This document shows, piece after piece, positions 34,601 through 36,201 of a stretch of DNA of 36,201 nucleotides. The first letter of the stretch is position 1. Each line of letters begins with the position of its first letter. The DNA is from Aridibacter famidurans (GTDB taxonomy: Bacteria > Acidobacteriota > Blastocatellia > Pyrinomonadales > Pyrinomonadaceae), in contig JAGFIQ010000100.1 in NCBI GenBank assembly GCA_024103495.1, forward strand, positions 1 through 36,201, read 5' to 3'. The position numbers and the translations under genes are program-made. A model generated the notes under the pieces. That model had not been told where the DNA came from, did no database searches, and was given only the letters and a program-made list of their open reading frames with translations.

Positions 34601-36201
34601 AGACCGAACAGAGGATCACGACCATACTGAGCGAAGAGAGAAACGACGATGCGTGGGTATTTCCGGAGACCGAAGATGAGTTCTGGGAACTAGTTGAGAA
34701 GAACGGGATCCCGAGGGGTTCGATCCTCGACGGATTCGGACGGCCTGTGTTCGTCACTACCTACGAGCGTTGGGAGTATTCCGACAAAGAAACCGTTTCC
34801 GATGGAAAGCTTAGCATCAAGCCGGTAACCCAGAAAGTCCGCTTTATCGAGATCAGAAGCACGGGACGGGACGGCATTCGGAATGACGAAGGATATGGGA
34901 GCGATGATTTCACGCTCGCCACATTCTCAACCGTTACGATCCAGCGATTGCGCTCGCAGGCAAAGTCCAGAGGCGTGATTAAGAAGATCTCGTACACAGG
35001 CTCGAGCGGGGCGATCTCCGGAAAAGTGACCGACCAGACGGGCGCGGTGATCCCGGGAGCGATCGTCACGGTCTCCAGGGAAGCCGACGGTTTTTCAGAC
35101 TCTAAGGCGACAGACGCTTCCGGCATCTTCCTGTTCGAAAACCTCAGTACCGGGTCGTACAAGCTTGAGGCGACGGCCGACGGATTCCAGAAGATGGTCT
35201 ACTCGGATATCCGTGTGAAGGCATACAGCCTAACGGAGATCGACATTACGTTGGAGATCGGCGGAGTGTCGGCGGTAGTGGACGTGCAGGGCGCGAGTGA
35301 GACGATAAACACTTCAGATGCTCAGATCACGACTTCAACGACTGTAGAAAGGTCGGAGATTCCCGGAACAGGCGTGCAGATGGAAACTCCCCGCCTGCGG
35401 GAGTACTTCCCGGAGACGCTTGTCTGGGCTCCCGAGGTGATCACCGACGAACAGGGTCGCGCCGAGCTGAAGTTCAAGATGGCCGACAACATCACGACGT
35501 GGAAGATGTACACGGTCGCCTCCACGAAGAACGGGAAGATAGGAGTTTCCGAAAACGAGATCACCGCGTTTCAGCCCTTCTTTGCAGACCTGGAGCCGCC
35601 GAAGTTCCTCACGACCGGAGACGAGATCCATCTTCCCGTTCAGATCAGAAACTACACGCCCAACGCCCAGCCCGTGAATGTCACGATGGACGATGCCGGC
35701 TGGTTCTCTTTCCTCGGCGAAAAGGAGCAGAAGATAGAAGTGCCCTCGAACGCTTCCGAGAACGCCGTTTTCGGCTTCCGTGCCGACCGGGCGATCAACG
35801 GCGGAAAGCAAAGAGTGACGGCGATCGCAACCGGCGATTCCGACGCGATCGAAAAACCTGTCACCGTCAGGCCGAACGGACAGGAGATCACGGAAACCGA
35901 GACCAGACTCTTCAGCGATAGCGCTGCTTTCAACGCGGACATTCCCGCGAACGCGATCGGCGAAGGCCTCGACACGCGTGTAAGGATCTATCCGAACCTC
36001 CTGGCGAACGTCGCGGATTCGGCGGACGGACTTCTGAAACGCCCCTATGGATGCGGCGAACAGACGATCTCTTCGACATACCCGAACCTGATGATCCTGA
36101 AGCTGGCGCCGGAGGAAAGCCGTCTGCGTGCGAAAGCGGAGGAGTATCTTCGAAAGGGATACGAAAGGCTGCTCGCTTACCAGGTATCGTCCGGCGGATT
36201 C
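31660..36201 (+). CDS. Large secreted alpha-2-macroglobulin with inserted pseudopilin-like and TonB-type domains (3' end outside window)
   Basis: 1514 residues are visible; the gene continues past the edge. The ATG follows AGAGG, and residues 1-22 are a signal peptide without lipobox (MRIRVTALLAMAVVCLSAG). An MG2-type domain begins near residue 236 (FLTTDKPIYQPGQTFGVRAL), with further macroglobulin domains to about residue 800. Then come three tandem modules at 839, 929 and 1024 (DPWGQSY, DPWGNPY, DGFGRPV, each ending SAGADKKFGTRDD, STGPDGKRETDY..GDD or STGRDGIRNDEGYGSDD), which resemble the C-terminal half of GspG-type pseudopilins. Next is a CarboxypepD_reg/TonB-receptor-type domain (about 1116-1236, ISGKVTDQTGAVIPGA). 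The classical A2M core resumes at PRLREYFPETLVW (1246 on), and the thioester motif PYGCGEQTI has Cys1465. By family it traps proteases through thioester capture. No pbpC-like partner is adjacent. Confidence 0.92.
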   Translation, partial: MRIRVTALLAMAVVCLSAGIEAQVVNEEASSAELTEEGLTVSLAVENLGKEFQSRLTVEILDNEGKVVSSEYSDLRVREGRRNYSIPLPVPELNPDDEDGIFWHRLRYRIGQAHGIVSLSELLKGVIEVTVISPDEIRPGQIFKARVRTRAPFTKKPVPNASIRASLGIDIETDDDEDTLELLGSGITDERGFAVLEFRIPEGIVIDYVEDLKITVEKNGLVRTVEKNLSESEEEGNIFLTTDKPIYQPGQTFGVRALIFDSAKTVVTGEELEFAIYDEEDTLLFRETVESSEYGIASVSWAIPENAKLGTYRIEVEGDDEFNGGERTFKVTRYDLPNFAVTAKPDKPFYLPGDKEAVIEVSADYLFGKPVPEGHVKVVLESGRKWNWRNQAYDIEESQKLEGKTDSDGRFRARIDLTEETAELARANWRRFSDLHLAAYYTDPSTNRTEQRRFDIRISKEPIHVYLMTRLYGVHSQLPITAYVSAFYADGRPAKTTVRMVGKENGRGDSSFAELARTETNAYGAGRIAFTRPDFGSVSDDLDLKLTATDGSGAVGTFEDTIYFNDRPGITVSTGQAIQRPGEPIELDIRSTIKEGTVYVDVMRDWDAVATVDAVLKNGKANIVIPYDPAFSGALHIWAYTEYTDDGDLEIARANTAVIYPEQKNLLLDASFGAVSYKPGASADAVFSVKDGAGKPAQSALGVVIFDRAVEERARTDAEFGSYFGRFGDWLGLSQRFGGVTLKELNELNIAEPPAEDLQLAAEVLLGSSGGYYFPRIERSEIEPTAPGYVFRTYFKTQFGPIESALKRRYEEDFDHPVDEASLERILQTFGLDLRDLKDPWGQSYRSSFTVYRSKHLVAFKSAGADKKFGTRDDLTVSHMEFEYFPKIGNAIREAAVDMRSNLGSYIRDYGTLRDVLRGKGIDLDAARDPWGNPYVFIFDVSGRKYTIEVRSTGPDGKRETDYWRGDDFQLHYSAIDYFSETEQRITTILSEERNDDAWVFPETEDEFWELVEKNGIPRGSILDGFGRPVFVTTYERWEYSDKETVSDGKLSIKPVTQKVRFIEIRSTGRDGIRNDEGYGSDDFTLATFSTVTIQRLRSQAKSRGVIKKISYTGSSGAISGKVTDQTGAVIPGAIVTVSREADGFSDSKATDASGIFLFENLSTGSYKLEATADGFQKMVYSDIRVKAYSLTEIDITLEIGGVSAVVDVQGASETINTSDAQITTSTTVERSEIPGTGVQMETPRLREYFPETLVWAPEVITDEQGRAELKFKMADNITTWKMYTVASTKNGKIGVSENEITAFQPFFADLEPPKFLTTGDEIHLPVQIRNYTPNAQPVNVTMDDAGWFSFLGEKEQKIEVPSNASENAVFGFRADRAINGGKQRVTAIATGDSDAIEKPVTVRPNGQEITETETRLFSDSAAFNADIPANAIGEGLDTRVRIYPNLLANVADSADGLLKRPYGCGEQTISSTYPNLMILKLAPEESRLRAKAEEYLRKGYERLLAYQVSSGGF

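Overview
The window looks like a chromosomal piece of an Acidobacteriota genome, most likely class Blastocatellia (Pyrinomonadales-like). This is inferred from family content, not from a marker gene. It holds two secreted proteins of the acidobacterial VWFA-related type, a WD40-caspase-like fusion, a large M14 peptidase with a C-terminal amidotransferase-like region, and a TonB-receptor-style carboxypeptidase-regulatory domain. Coding DNA is GC-rich. No phage, plasmid or insertion-sequence gene was seen, and the only recombinase is a housekeeping XerC.

Layout. 1-3.4 kb (minus strand): a secreted WD40/caspase-like protein cut by the window edge, and a small LprI-like secreted protein with a clear terminator. 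3.8-12.1 kb: a VWFA-related secreted protein and an SLC12-type cation-chloride cotransporter (plus); a TraB-like/DUF5694-like secreted protein and a zinc-ribbon membrane protein (minus); an SLC13-type permease with four TrkA-C-like domains (plus). 12.1-13.0 kb: a repeat-filled gap holding tRNA-Thr(CGT). 13.0-16.6 kb (plus): a ketosynthase resembling KS-alpha of type II polyketide synthases, a Tat-exported protein of unknown function, and threonine synthase. 17.1-24.1 kb: DDAH-like amidinohydrolase, CBS-pair protein, SAM methyltransferase, Nudix-metallo-beta-lactamase fusion, protein-lysine-type methyltransferase, pirin, and a LuxR-type response regulator lacking its phospho-acceptor Asp. 24.2-30 kb (plus): an HslV-like Ntn hydrolase, a second VWFA-related protein, the M14 peptidase and XerC. 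30.4-36.2 kb: a DUF4097 protein (minus), and diverging from it a very large alpha-2-macroglobulin whose 3' end lies outside the window.

Two things stand out. First, almost every long gap is filled by imperfect inverted repeats whose arms are a short word stuttered two to four times with drift. There are several unrelated word families (AACAGGAT-type, GAATT-type, AAAAGTAAAAGG-type, CACAGAGG/GCAAAGACG-type, ACAAAGGAACAC-type, and a GGACTGA tandem), all with the same architecture. They touch gene ends directly: one supplies the stop codon of the peptidase, and one runs to within five bases of the threonine synthase start codon. Second, the alpha-2-macroglobulin carries, where a bait region would be expected, three tandem modules resembling the C-terminal part of type II secretion pseudopilins, followed by an acidobacterial TonB-receptor-type N-terminal domain.

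Most genes look like single transcription units. Likely co-transcribed sets are the two methyltransferase/Nudix-MBL genes (19-bp gap), the zinc-ribbon and TraB-like pair (16-bp gap), and the ketosynthase with the Tat protein (77-bp gap). Functions were assigned by reading motifs; no database search was run.
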